A stretch of 64,000 nt of DNA from an uncultured Opitutia bacterium (GTDB taxonomy: Bacteria; Verrucomicrobiota; Verrucomicrobiia; Opitutales; Opitutaceae), in the NCBI GenBank assembly GCA_903859715.1, contig CAIONS010000036.1, positions 1 through 64,000 on the forward strand. Reading direction: 5' to 3'. Below the pieces are notes generated by a model that searched no databases, had not been told where the DNA came from, and saw nothing but the letters and a program-made list of their open reading frames with translations. Positions within the stretch are counted from its first letter, which is position 1. Every line of letters starts with the position of its first letter. The position numbers were made by a program, and so were the translations under genes. This document shows, one piece after another, positions 1 through 8,315 of this stretch.

Positions 1-1804
1 AACCGGAGAAAGACCTTTCGATGCGATCGACGGCAGCAATTAGAACGTGGCCACTTCCCATCGCGAGGTCGCAGGCTCGAAAATCGAAGAAGGCGAGTCC
101 TGCCTCCACTTCATCGAGTGCGTCCAATCTGGCGCAGTGTTCAAGAAGTGCTGGCTCAAGGGCTGAATCAAGGAGGGCGGATACCGCGAATTCCTTCGTG
201 AAATAGGATCCACTCGCTTTTCGAGCGCCTGATTTGTTGTGCAGGTAGAATTCACCTGCGCTGACGGCTACTTCGTCCCTTGGTTTGGAGGGGACGTAGT
301 GCTCTTCTTTGTCGAGCGAGAGATTTGTTTCTGCAACTGATAGCGCGCTCTCAAGCAATCCCTCGTACACCGTGCCGAACTCTCGAACAGATAGTGAACG
401 GAAATCTACGGGACCCAACTGATGGGACTCGGAATCTTCGATCAGGAGAAGATGTTCAATTGCTGGACCGAAGTTGGCATCAGTGAGTACCAGTTTGGAG
501 AGATAGTAACCTGCAGGGGAAATGGATCGGTCATCGCTAAACAATCCACCGTTGTACTGTGGAACTCCAAGCAGTTCGTTGCCCGTGCTGACCGCATTGA
601 ACAGAGTCGATATCCTATCCCATAGGTAGCGTCCCGATCCATAGCGTTCAGAGTCGCTCAACTTTGCTTGAAGTTCCGAAGCCAGACGCTTTAACGAAGC
701 TCCTCGGTATCGCTCGTCCACCTTGTAGGGCAGGAGGTCCTTATCCTCTGCGTAGGCAATGAACAGTAGGCGGAAAAGAACCGTCACCGCCATTTGGTAG
801 GTCTCTGCAAGCTTATCGACCGTCTTGTTGTTACCGGGACGGGCATCCGCGATCGCCGTGGCTAAAAGTGGCATCACTTTGCCGTAGATCCGCTCTCGAA
901 GGTTTATCGCGAGTGCACCAGCGAACCTTCCAGACTCACTGAGGAGTTCCTGAAGTGAACCAGCTGGCATGAGTGCATCTGCGCTAAATGCCAACCAGAG
1001 CAGACCGGCTTGGGCGGGAGGGAGTAGCCGCACGTCGATCTCAAGGAAAGTCTCAGTGCGGCTTCGCCTTCCCACGCCCGTATTCATCGCGGTCGGGTAG
1101 AGGCGGATAACGCTGTCTTGGACCAAAAGGACGTAGTCCACGTTCTCTTTATCCGCTTCGGCAAAGGCGTACGATACGGGGCTTAAGTTGCCGAGTCTTT
1201 GAGTACCTGCGTCGGGCGTTTCGTCGCGCTGGAGGAGGACTGCGACAGCAATCTTGCGCTCTTTTGAACGCACCAACTGAACGTGTTTGTGCGTTGTTGC
1301 CGTAAAACCTAGCGCCCTGATCAAGTCGGTGCCAGTTTTGCCGAGTACCCTCTCGCCTTGCAAACATGCGGCGGCGTAATCAGGTCTCACCTGAATGCCG
1401 TTTTCCACCATGTGGGTGGTGAGTAGCCCACTGTTCCTTGTGCCTGGATGTGCCGTATCCAATGATTCCAGAGCACGTGAACAAAAACGTATGGCGGTAT
1501 GACGGTCGGGTAGATCGACAGCATGCTCCGTGAGAGCATTGCACTGTGATTCGGATATGCCTCGAATCACCGGAGGGCTTTCACCGTCGACCCCACAGAG
1601 GTCGAACGAGCCGTCTGATCGGGATGAAACGATCAGTACGGGTGAAGCTCGACCACCTCTACGGGCTTTCCAGACCTCAACGAGCTGATTCGCTGCGAGA
1701 CCTTTGCATTTCACCACCTCAAGGGCGTTGGATCCTTGTCCTAAAAAGAGTTCAGCGCCGATCGAGGCGAACGGGGCTGGCAGAATGATTGGGCGTGCTA
1801 GCAT
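1..1804 (-). CDS. Large N6-adenine DNA methylase / Eco57I-type (type IIG, or DISARM/BREX-like) protein, N-terminal part, truncated by window edge
   Basis: Manual minus-strand translation (frame with low coordinate = 2 mod 3) is open from the stop at 1868-1870 to position 1. ATG at 1802-1804: MLARPIILPAPFASIGAELFLGQGSN...VEVWKARRGGRASPVLIV...; downstream VLFRLLFIAYAEDKDLLPY, GVPQYNGGLF, FRSLSVRELGTVYEGLLESALSVAE, RKASGSYFTKEFAVSALLDSALEP, FFDFRACDLAMGSGHVLIAAVDRIE. The last matches the N6-MTase SAM motif I (D-PAxGSGhFL). Absent from the ORF track because no stop lies in the window. Confidence 0.9.
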   Translation of the reverse strand, partial: MLARPIILPAPFASIGAELFLGQGSNALEVVKCKGLAANQLVEVWKARRGGRASPVLIVSSRSDGSFDLCGVDGESPPVIRGISESQCNALTEHAVDLPDRHTAIRFCSRALESLDTAHPGTRNSGLLTTHMVENGIQVRPDYAAACLQGERVLGKTGTDLIRALGFTATTHKHVQLVRSKERKIAVAVLLQRDETPDAGTQRLGNLSPVSYAFAEADKENVDYVLLVQDSVIRLYPTAMNTGVGRRSRTETFLEIDVRLLPPAQAGLLWLAFSADALMPAGSLQELLSESGRFAGALAINLRERIYGKVMPLLATAIADARPGNNKTVDKLAETYQMAVTVLFRLLFIAYAEDKDLLPYKVDERYRGASLKRLASELQAKLSDSERYGSGRYLWDRISTLFNAVSTGNELLGVPQYNGGLFSDDRSISPAGYYLSKLVLTDANFGPAIEHLLLIEDSESHQLGPVDFRSLSVREFGTVYEGLLESALSVAETNLSLDKEEHYVPSKPRDEVAVSAGEFYLHNKSGARKASGSYFTKEFAVSALLDSALEPALLEHCARLDALDEVEAGLAFFDFRACDLAMGSGHVLIAAVDRIERSFSG

Positions 1805-1970
1805 GTGGAAGGCATGCCCGCCAGCGCAGTCGTGCTCAACCACGAAGAGTATGCGGAAATGTAGGCTCTACACGCCTTGTCTCATTCGTTCTTGGCGCCA
1901 GTCATAAGCAAGTGAGCGCGCATTTGCTCGATAGCACCGCATCAAGTATTCTTGCCCTCAACGACGGCTC

Positions 1971-2546
1971 TTACTCTTCGTCGAGTACCTCGAACTCGAA
2001 TTGTTCGCCTTTTGAATTCAGCAGGTAGCAAGAGTCGACGTCGGTGCCTGCGTTCTCCTTCAGTTCGAATGGCATACCGTCGTACGTTAGCTCGAATGTC
2101 TCGACGACATGGGAGTCGAGACCGAGACACTTATCAAAGCTTACGGTCATGCTCAGTTTCTTGGGGTCAAAGCATTCGTGGATTCTTATAAAACGCCAAG
2201 AGTCATTGGATAGCTTATCCATAATTGCTGCATATTGATCCGGCGGTGGCATTGATTGTCGGTCTTGTTTCAGCGCCTCCGCCTTGGCTTTCTTATAAAG
2301 CTTGAGCAGCAACGCATCGGAGCGAGGGACCTTCTTTCCGTCGATTTCAAGTTGAAGGGGTCCATCGCGTGTGGCGCCGCTGACTTCGGCAGAGCCGTCC
2401 AACTCCTCGTATTTCTCGTAGGACATACCGTTTTTGGCGCACTCTTTGAATTCGGCTTTCGTGAGCCTCAAAATGCAGACCTCTGTCTCAGAGCTTAAAA
2501 GGGTGAGCTCGAACTCGTTGGCTTGTGATTTAGTTTTGGGTTTCAT
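1971..2546 (-). CDS. Hypothetical protein (191 aa), upstream of the methylase gene on the same strand
   Basis: ORF MKPKTKSQANEFELTLLSSETEVCILRLTKAEFKECAKNG...; no family recognised. Confidence 0.7.
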   Translation of the reverse strand: MKPKTKSQANEFELTLLSSETEVCILRLTKAEFKECAKNGMSYEKYEELDGSAEVSGATRDGPLQLEIDGKKVPRSDALLLKLYKKAKAEALKQDRQSMPPPDQYAAIMDKLSNDSWRFIRIHECFDPKKLSMTVSFDKCLGLDSHVVETFELTYDGMPFELKENAGTDVDSCYLLNSKGEQFEFEVLDEE

Positions 2547-2621
2547 TTTATTAAGATTTGGTACTCGAGAAGCTGATCACCAGCTCGATTTAAATTCAAA
2601 TATGGCGATCAATCCCGAATC

Positions 2622-2819
2622 TTAGTCGCCGTCTTTCGCCGCAGGTACTACGATCAAGGACACACTTGCGCCGCTGTTTAGCTGCTTTCTAAGCGATTGC
2701 TGCACCTTGAAGAGGTTGTCTCTGGTCACGGGCTCAATGACCTCAAACTGAGTGTGATCCTTGATTCTCTTGTTCAGGTCATTGCGGGTCACTTTTCTGG
2801 ATGTAATAGGGTTATTCAT
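2622..2819 (-). CDS. Small hypothetical protein (65 aa)
   Basis: ORF MNNPITSRKVTRNDLNKRIKDHTQFEVIEP...; 3 bp from the upstream co-directional ORF. Confidence 0.5.
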   Translation of the reverse strand: MNNPITSRKVTRNDLNKRIKDHTQFEVIEPVTRDNLFKVQQSLRKQLNSGASVSLIVVPAAKDGD

Positions 2820-2822
2820 GTT

Positions 2823-3077
2823 TTAATAGGAGCTTTCCCAGCTCTGGATGCTTGCGGGTGCTAGTTGCCTGATGGCGTGACCTTGTTTGCTGACCTCTGG
2901 TGCTTGTAAGACCTGATGTACTTTTGACTCTTCGAGTAGGTAATAGGTCACGAGCCTCACGAGTTCAGACGTCATGAAGGATTGGTTTCTCCTACAAGTT
3001 TGCTGGAACTGATCCTTGAGTTGCTTGGGTATTCTAAAGTTCATGAGGAAGAGGTTATTTTGGTGATTCATAAGCAT
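2823..3077 (-). CDS. Small ribbon-helix-helix-like protein
   Basis: NFRIPKQLKDQFQQTCRRNQSFMTSELVRLVTYYLLEE resembles an RHH/CopG pattern. Confidence 0.55.
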   Translation of the reverse strand: MLMNHQNNLFLMNFRIPKQLKDQFQQTCRRNQSFMTSELVRLVTYYLLEESKVHQVLQAPEVSKQGHAIRQLAPASIQSWESSY

Positions 3078-3346
3078 TTTAGTTGGTGATAATTTATTGA
3101 TGAGTTACTTGGACGTGTGAGAGGAATGTGTGCTCAGAGGATGACTGTGTGATTCGGTAGAGGATTTCTTTCCGAGGTGATCAGGATACACACTGTGGTT
3201 GGATTCACTCAGCATCTGCCTTGGTCTGGTGGACTCAGGATTCACTCTGTTCAGTACTGTTCAGCATTAGGGTACGGTGAATTATTAAAGGACCTCTGCA
3301 GAAGAGATCCAATGAACCAGGAGTCGGTAACAGGGGCATATGCCCG

Positions 3347-3814
3347 TCAGTTCCAGTGATAATTCTCCCAATCAATGCCATCGCTGGCTGTCTTAAATTT
3401 AGTGATGTAATGGGTCCAACCCTGATCGATTTGTTGATCAATATGAGATTGGACGTACCCGAACTGAGTCTTGGACCATAGGGCTTCAACCAACCGAGAG
3501 AAGGTGGTTGGATTCTCCGGATAAGGGTTCTGAAGGATCAGGTGATAGTGAAGTCGGTGGCTTAAGGATCGTTCCAAGGAGGGGATGACGTTCAGTTTCT
3601 TGCCGAATCGTCTGAACCGTTTCCCATAGACCTCGGAATTGAGAAGGTTAAGGAAGTGACGAAGGTTCTGAGAGGCTCGGATATCATCCAGATATACTCC
3701 TGAGGTGTTTTGTTTCAGTGTTAAGGATACGCCGAAGCAATTGGTCAGGGGTACCTCTGAAAGGTATTCTTGAATGGCTTTCTTGAGCTCTGATGAGGGG
3801 GCGGAGTGACACAT
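3347..3814 (-). CDS. Rolling-circle replication initiator-like single-Tyr HUH endonuclease (155 aa)
   Basis: Motif I GVSLTLK; motif II RLHYHLIL (HUHUUU); motif III WTHYITKFK (YxxK). Confidence 0.75.
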   Translation of the reverse strand: MCHSAPSSELKKAIQEYLSEVPLTNCFGVSLTLKQNTSGVYLDDIRASQNLRHFLNLLNSEVYGKRFRRFGKKLNVIPSLERSLSHRLHYHLILQNPYPENPTTFSRLVEALWSKTQFGYVQSHIDQQIDQGWTHYITKFKTASDGIDWENYHWN

Positions 3815-3820
3815 AAATCA

Positions 3821-3836
3821 GACGTATTTATACGTC
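3821..3836. repeat. Perfect palindrome GACGTAT-TT-ATACGTC upstream of the HUH gene
   Basis: 7-bp arms read directly; just 5' of the HUH ORF start at 3814. Confidence 0.8.
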
Positions 3837-3876
3837 CGGGTGTCTCCATCTCCTCGTATCTGACCGAAATAATGGT

Positions 3877-3889
3877 CCCTAAACTAGGG
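3877..3889. repeat. Inverted repeat CCCTA-AAC-TAGGG between HUH gene and upstream ORF
   Basis: Read directly. Confidence 0.7.
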
Positions 3890-4208
3890 TCATCTTTGCC
3901 TCAGCCAATAGGTGATTTCTGACCCCTTATAGGTGCATTTTCGCCGTCTTTGTTCTCTGCGGCGTATTTTCGACAAAGTCGCTCCAACGAGTTTGGCATA
4001 GTACTCCTTACCCTGAGGGGTTTTGTACCCGCGCTTGTTCAAATATGCCGCTATTTCCCCTCCGGTGCACCGTTTCTCGGCAAGCTGCAGCATGATATCA
4101 TGCCTCTTCTGATTACGGTCAGGGACTTGGTTTAACCCAAGATGTTCGGTTTCTATCTCTAGCGAAAACTCCTCGGAAAGATCCTCAACAGTATGTGTTA
4201 TAGGAAAT
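3890..4208 (-). pseudogene. 5'-truncated recombinase-like ORF abutting the glmS stop codon (first in-frame ATG at 4093)
   Basis: KRHDIMLQLAEKRCTGGEIAAYLNKRGYKTPQGKEYYAKLVGATLSKIRRREQ resembles the helical segment of recombinases (eIA..LN..G..T..G). No ATG/GTG/TTG between the glmS stop and 4093; the ORF-track ORF (3890..4333) continues out of frame into glmS. Confidence 0.5.
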
Positions 4209-6062
4209 TTACTCCACCGTGACGGATTTGGCGAGGTTGCGCGGCTTGTCCACATCGCAGCCGCGTTCCAGGGCGATATAATAGCTGAGCAGCTGGACCG
4301 GAATCGAAGCGATGATGGGCAGCACTGCCTCATGACATTCGGGCATCAGGATCACGTCATCGGCCAGGCCCGGAGGCAGCTCGGCGCCGGCGGTGGCGAT
4401 GGCGATGATCGGGCCCTTCCGTGCCTTGATCTCCTGCATGGAGGAAACGATCTTGCTGAAAATTTCGCCCTTGGGCGCGAAGAAGACGCTGGGGCATTTC
4501 TCGCTGATGAGCGCGATCGGCCCGTGCTTCATCTCCGCGGCGGGATAACCCTCGGCGTGGAGGTAGGAGATTTCCTTCAGCTTGAGCGCACCTTCCAGCG
4601 CGAGCGGGAAGAGCGATAACCGCCCAAGAAACAGCATGTCGTGATAATGGGCGTAGCGCTTGGCGATGGCCTTGATGCGCGGGGCCTGCTTGAGCATCTG
4701 GCGCACAAGATCGGGTGCGCCCTTGAGTGCGTTCACATATTCGACGCCGTCGCTGAAACTCATGTCGCGCATCCGGGCGACGTAGAGAGCGATCATGGCA
4801 CCGATGAGCAGCTGGGAAGTGAAGGCCTTGGTCGAGGCCACTCCGACCTCGGGCCCCGCATGCTGGTAAATGCCGCCGTCGGCCTCGCGGGCGATGCTGG
4901 AGCCGACCACGTTGTTGACGGCCATGACACGGTAGCCCTTGCGCTTGGCCTCGCGCAGGGCGGCGAGGGTGTCGATGGTCTCGCCGGACTGGCTCATGAC
5001 GAAGAACAGCGTCCGGGGATCGAGCGGCGAATTGCGGTACCGGAACTCCGAGGCGTAATCGACCTCGACGGGGACGCGGGCAAAACGCTCGATGAGATGC
5101 TCGGTTACCAGGCAGGCGTGCCACGCGGTGCCGCAGGCGCAGAACATGAAGCGCTCCATCTCGCGGAATTCCCCGGCGGAGATGTTGAGGCCGCCGAACT
5201 GGGCGGTGCTGCCGTCGGCGGAGAAGCGGCCGCGCATGGCATTTTCGAGCGCGGCGGGCTGCTCGAAGATCTCCTTTTCCATGAAGTGGGCGTGCGAACC
5301 CAGTTCGGAGTCGGCAATGGACCACGTGATCCGGTCGACGACGGGGGAGACGTCAGCCTGATCAAGGGTCGAAAGGGAGAAACCCTTCGGGGTCAGATGG
5401 GCGAGTTCGCCGTCCTTGAGATAGACGACATTCTGGGTCCGGCTGACGAGCGCCGAGGCGTCCGACGCGAGGATGTATTCGCCGTCGCCCACGCCGAGGA
5501 TGAGCGGCGAGGCCTTGCGTGCGCCGACGATTTCCCCGGGAAAATCGGTGCAGAGTACGGCGATCCCATAGGTGCCCTCGACGTGGCGGAGCGTCTTGCG
5601 CACGCTTTCGAGAAAGCGGTTGCGGCCCTTGGCGCGCGCCGGCTCCTTGGCATAATGATAGGCGATGAGGTTGCAGAGCACCTCGGTGTCGGTCTCGGAC
5701 TGGAAGGCGAATCCCTTGCCCGCGAGGAAGGTTTTCATCTGGGCGTAGTTCTCAATCACGCCGTTGTGGATGAGGGCGAACTTGCCGTCGCTGCTGACAT
5801 GCGGGTGGGCATTGGCATCGGTCACGCCGCCGTGGGTGGCCCAGCGCGTATGGCCGATGCCCGTGGTGGCGGTGAAACGGTGCTTGGCCGCCACCTTGGC
5901 GAGGTTCTCGACCCGGCCGGCCTTCTTGGCGACATCGAGACGGCGGCCCTGCTGGACGCAGACACCCGCGGAGTCGTAGCCACGGTATTCCAGCCGTTTC
6001 AGGCCCTCGAGGATGATCGAGACCGCGTTCTGCTTACCGACGTAGCCGACAATGCCGCACAT
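4209..6062 (-). CDS. glmS: Glutamine--fructose-6-phosphate aminotransferase (isomerizing)
   Basis: MCGIVGYVGKQNAV... start; ...KPRNLAKSVTVE end; GATase II plus SIS domains. Confidence 0.97.
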   Translation of the reverse strand: MCGIVGYVGKQNAVSIILEGLKRLEYRGYDSAGVCVQQGRRLDVAKKAGRVENLAKVAAKHRFTATTGIGHTRWATHGGVTDANAHPHVSSDGKFALIHNGVIENYAQMKTFLAGKGFAFQSETDTEVLCNLIAYHYAKEPARAKGRNRFLESVRKTLRHVEGTYGIAVLCTDFPGEIVGARKASPLILGVGDGEYILASDASALVSRTQNVVYLKDGELAHLTPKGFSLSTLDQADVSPVVDRITWSIADSELGSHAHFMEKEIFEQPAALENAMRGRFSADGSTAQFGGLNISAGEFREMERFMFCACGTAWHACLVTEHLIERFARVPVEVDYASEFRYRNSPLDPRTLFFVMSQSGETIDTLAALREAKRKGYRVMAVNNVVGSSIAREADGGIYQHAGPEVGVASTKAFTSQLLIGAMIALYVARMRDMSFSDGVEYVNALKGAPDLVRQMLKQAPRIKAIAKRYAHYHDMLFLGRLSLFPLALEGALKLKEISYLHAEGYPAAEMKHGPIALISEKCPSVFFAPKGEIFSKIVSSMQEIKARKGPIIAIATAGAELPPGLADDVILMPECHEAVLPIIASIPVQLLSYYIALERGCDVDKPRNLAKSVTVE

Positions 6063-6151
6063 GATGGAAAGTGATGATTTTGACTGGCGAAAATACCGTC
6101 ACGCGCAAACGTGGAGCAAGGTTTAAGGACATCACCCCATATTATCCACCC

Positions 6152-7441
6152 ATGACTACACAAAAACGCGTGCTGGCTGTCATCATGGGAGGCGGACGTG
6201 GCACCCGACTGCATCCGCTCACGGCTGAGCGGTGCAAGCCGGCGGTGCCGCTCGCGGGCAAATACCGGCTGGTCGACATCCCGATCAGCAACTGCCTCAA
6301 CTCCGACATCAACCGTATCTTTCTGCTCACGCAGTTCCAGACGGCGTCGCTGCACCGCCACGTGCAGGGTACCTATCACTTCGATCCCTTTGGCGGCGGA
6401 TTTGTGGACGTCATGTCGGCGGAGCAGACGGAAAAGGGCTCCGACTGGTACCAGGGCACGGCCGATGCGGTGCGACGGAATCTGATGCATTTCCGGGCCT
6501 TCCCGCACGATCTCGTGCTGATCCTTTCCGGCGACCAGCTCTACCGGATGGATTACCGGAAGATCATCGATCAGCACCTCGCAACCGGCGCGGATGTGAC
6601 GATCGCGGCGATTCCCTTCCCCGTTTCCAAGGTGGCCGGCCTCGGCCTCATGCAGGTCCACGATAATCTTTCCATCGAGCGTTTCGTCGAAAAGCCGAAG
6701 GATCCCGCGGTCATCGACAGCCTGACGCTCAGCCCGTTTCTCGAGTCGCGACTGCAGACCAAATCCAAGGAAAAGCACTGCCTCGCCTCGATGGGCATCT
6801 ACGTCTTCAACCGGGCGGCACTGGCCGATGCGCTCGACAACACGATGACAGACTTCGGCAAGGAGATCATCCCGGGAATGCTCGGGAAAAAGAATCTCTT
6901 CGCCCACATTTTCGAGGGTTATTGGGAGGACATCGGCACGGTGCGGGCGTTTTACGAGGCGAATCTGGCACTCGCGCAGCCGTTGCCGCCGTTCAATTTC
7001 TTCGATCCTACCGCGCCGGTCTATACGCAGGACCGTTATCTGCCGGCGTCGAAACTCAACAAGTGCGCGATCGACCACGTCGTCATCGGCGATGGCTCGA
7101 TCCTGACGAATTCCTCCATCAAGCACAGCGTGCTCGGCATCCGCTCCTTCATTGGCGAGGACTCGGTCCTGGAGGACACGGTGCTCATGGGCGCGGATTA
7201 TTACGAAACCGACGACCAGCTGGCGGCGAATCTGAAACTGGGCCGGCCGCATCTCGGCGTGGGAAAGAATTGCCGCGTGAAGGGTGCCATCATCGACAAG
7301 AACGCCCGGATTGGCGACGGCTGTGTGCTCATGGCCGAGGGCAAGGCCGACGGCACCTATGCGGATGGCGCGGTCGTGGTCCGCGATGGCGTGCTCGTTG
7401 TGCCGAAAGGCGCCACACTGCCACCGGGTACGGTGGTCTGA
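6152..7441 (+). CDS. glgC: Glucose-1-phosphate adenylyltransferase
   Basis: MTTQKRVLAVIMGGGRGTRLHPLTAERCKPAVPLAGKYRLVDIPISNC; start moved from the track's 6071 to the family-consistent Met at 6152. Confidence 0.95.
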   Translation: MTTQKRVLAVIMGGGRGTRLHPLTAERCKPAVPLAGKYRLVDIPISNCLNSDINRIFLLTQFQTASLHRHVQGTYHFDPFGGGFVDVMSAEQTEKGSDWYQGTADAVRRNLMHFRAFPHDLVLILSGDQLYRMDYRKIIDQHLATGADVTIAAIPFPVSKVAGLGLMQVHDNLSIERFVEKPKDPAVIDSLTLSPFLESRLQTKSKEKHCLASMGIYVFNRAALADALDNTMTDFGKEIIPGMLGKKNLFAHIFEGYWEDIGTVRAFYEANLALAQPLPPFNFFDPTAPVYTQDRYLPASKLNKCAIDHVVIGDGSILTNSSIKHSVLGIRSFIGEDSVLEDTVLMGADYYETDDQLAANLKLGRPHLGVGKNCRVKGAIIDKNARIGDGCVLMAEGKADGTYADGAVVVRDGVLVVPKGATLPPGTVV

Positions 7442-7455
7442 GGCAGTCTCTGTCC

Positions 7456-7479
7456 CAGCCTCCTTACGTCGACTGCTAC
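7456..7479 (+). repeat. REP-like unit CAGCCTCCTTACGTCGACTGCTAC
   Basis: 1 nt different from copies at 15440 and 17565. Confidence 0.8.
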
Positions 7480-8315
7480 GAGGGTTGCGTGAGCGGCGGG
7501 GATTTTCGCAGGATCAGCACCAAGCCGGCGGCCACGAGAAAGAGGGAGTAGAAGGTGCCGCGGCTGAGGCCGAGGATGAGCGAGACATCGGCATCAGGCT
7601 CGCGGAAGACCTCGCCGACGGCGCGCGCGACCGCATAGGCGACAAGGAACTCGCCGCTCAGGCGGCCGGGATGCCGTTGCACGTCGTCACTCCGCCAGAA
7701 CCGCCATTGCATGAAGAGCAGCAGCAGCGCGCCCTCGAGGCCGGCCTCGTAGAGTTGCGAAGGGTGACGCGGCACAAGCGGCTCGGGGCTGGCGGGGAAA
7801 ATGACCGCCCACGCGACGGCGGCGGGTTTGCCCCAGAGCTCGCCGTTGATGAAGTTGGCGATGCGCACCAGCAGCAGCCCGGGCGGGGCGACCGACGTGA
7901 TGAGGTCGGCGAGGTGGAGAAAGCGGATTTTCTCCGTCCGGCTGAACCACGCCAGCGCGATGGCCACGCCGAGCATTCCGCCGTGGCTGGCCATGCCGCC
8001 TTCCCAGACGCGGAAAAAACTGAGCGGGTCGTGCAGGAGCTGGTCGGGATGGTAGAGCAGGAAGGAGCCGAGCCGTCCCCCGAGCATCACGCCGATCACC
8101 AAGGCGAGCATCAGATCGGAGATTTTGGCCGGCGGCAGCAGTGATCGGCCGGCGCGCGCATAGCGCGTGAGCAGCCACGCGGCGGAGAGAAAGCCCAGCA
8201 GATAACCCAGCCCGTAGTAACGGATGCCGAAGTTACCCCAGTGCGGTCCGAGAAACGGACTGAGATCATGCACCCAGTACGCGAGCGGCAGGGCGGGAAG
8301 GGAAAGAGCGTTCAT
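7476..8315 (-). CDS. lgt: Prolipoprotein diacylglyceryl transferase
   Basis: YGLGYLLGFL, GGRLGSFLLYHPDQL, MASHGGMLGV, RIANFINGELWG. Confidence 0.95.
   Translation of the reverse strand: MNALSLPALPLAYWVHDLSPFLGPHWGNFGIRYYGLGYLLGFLSAAWLLTRYARAGRSLLPPAKISDLMLALVIGVMLGGRLGSFLLYHPDQLLHDPLSFFRVWEGGMASHGGMLGVAIALAWFSRTEKIRFLHLADLITSVAPPGLLLVRIANFINGELWGKPAAVAWAVIFPASPEPLVPRHPSQLYEAGLEGALLLLFMQWRFWRSDDVQRHPGRLSGEFLVAYAVARAVGEVFREPDADVSLILGLSRGTFYSLFLVAAGLVLILRKSPPLTQPS

Noticed and set aside
4100-4230. Canonical Tn7 right end (TGTGGGCGG...) next to glmS
   Set aside because: No TGTGGG-type terminal sequence seen after the glmS stop; only the attTn7 position itself is supported
4641-6074. 477-aa plus-strand ORF opposite glmS
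   Set aside because: Antisense to a clear glmS CDS; low-complexity A/G/D/V/L composition typical of GC-rich shadow ORFs
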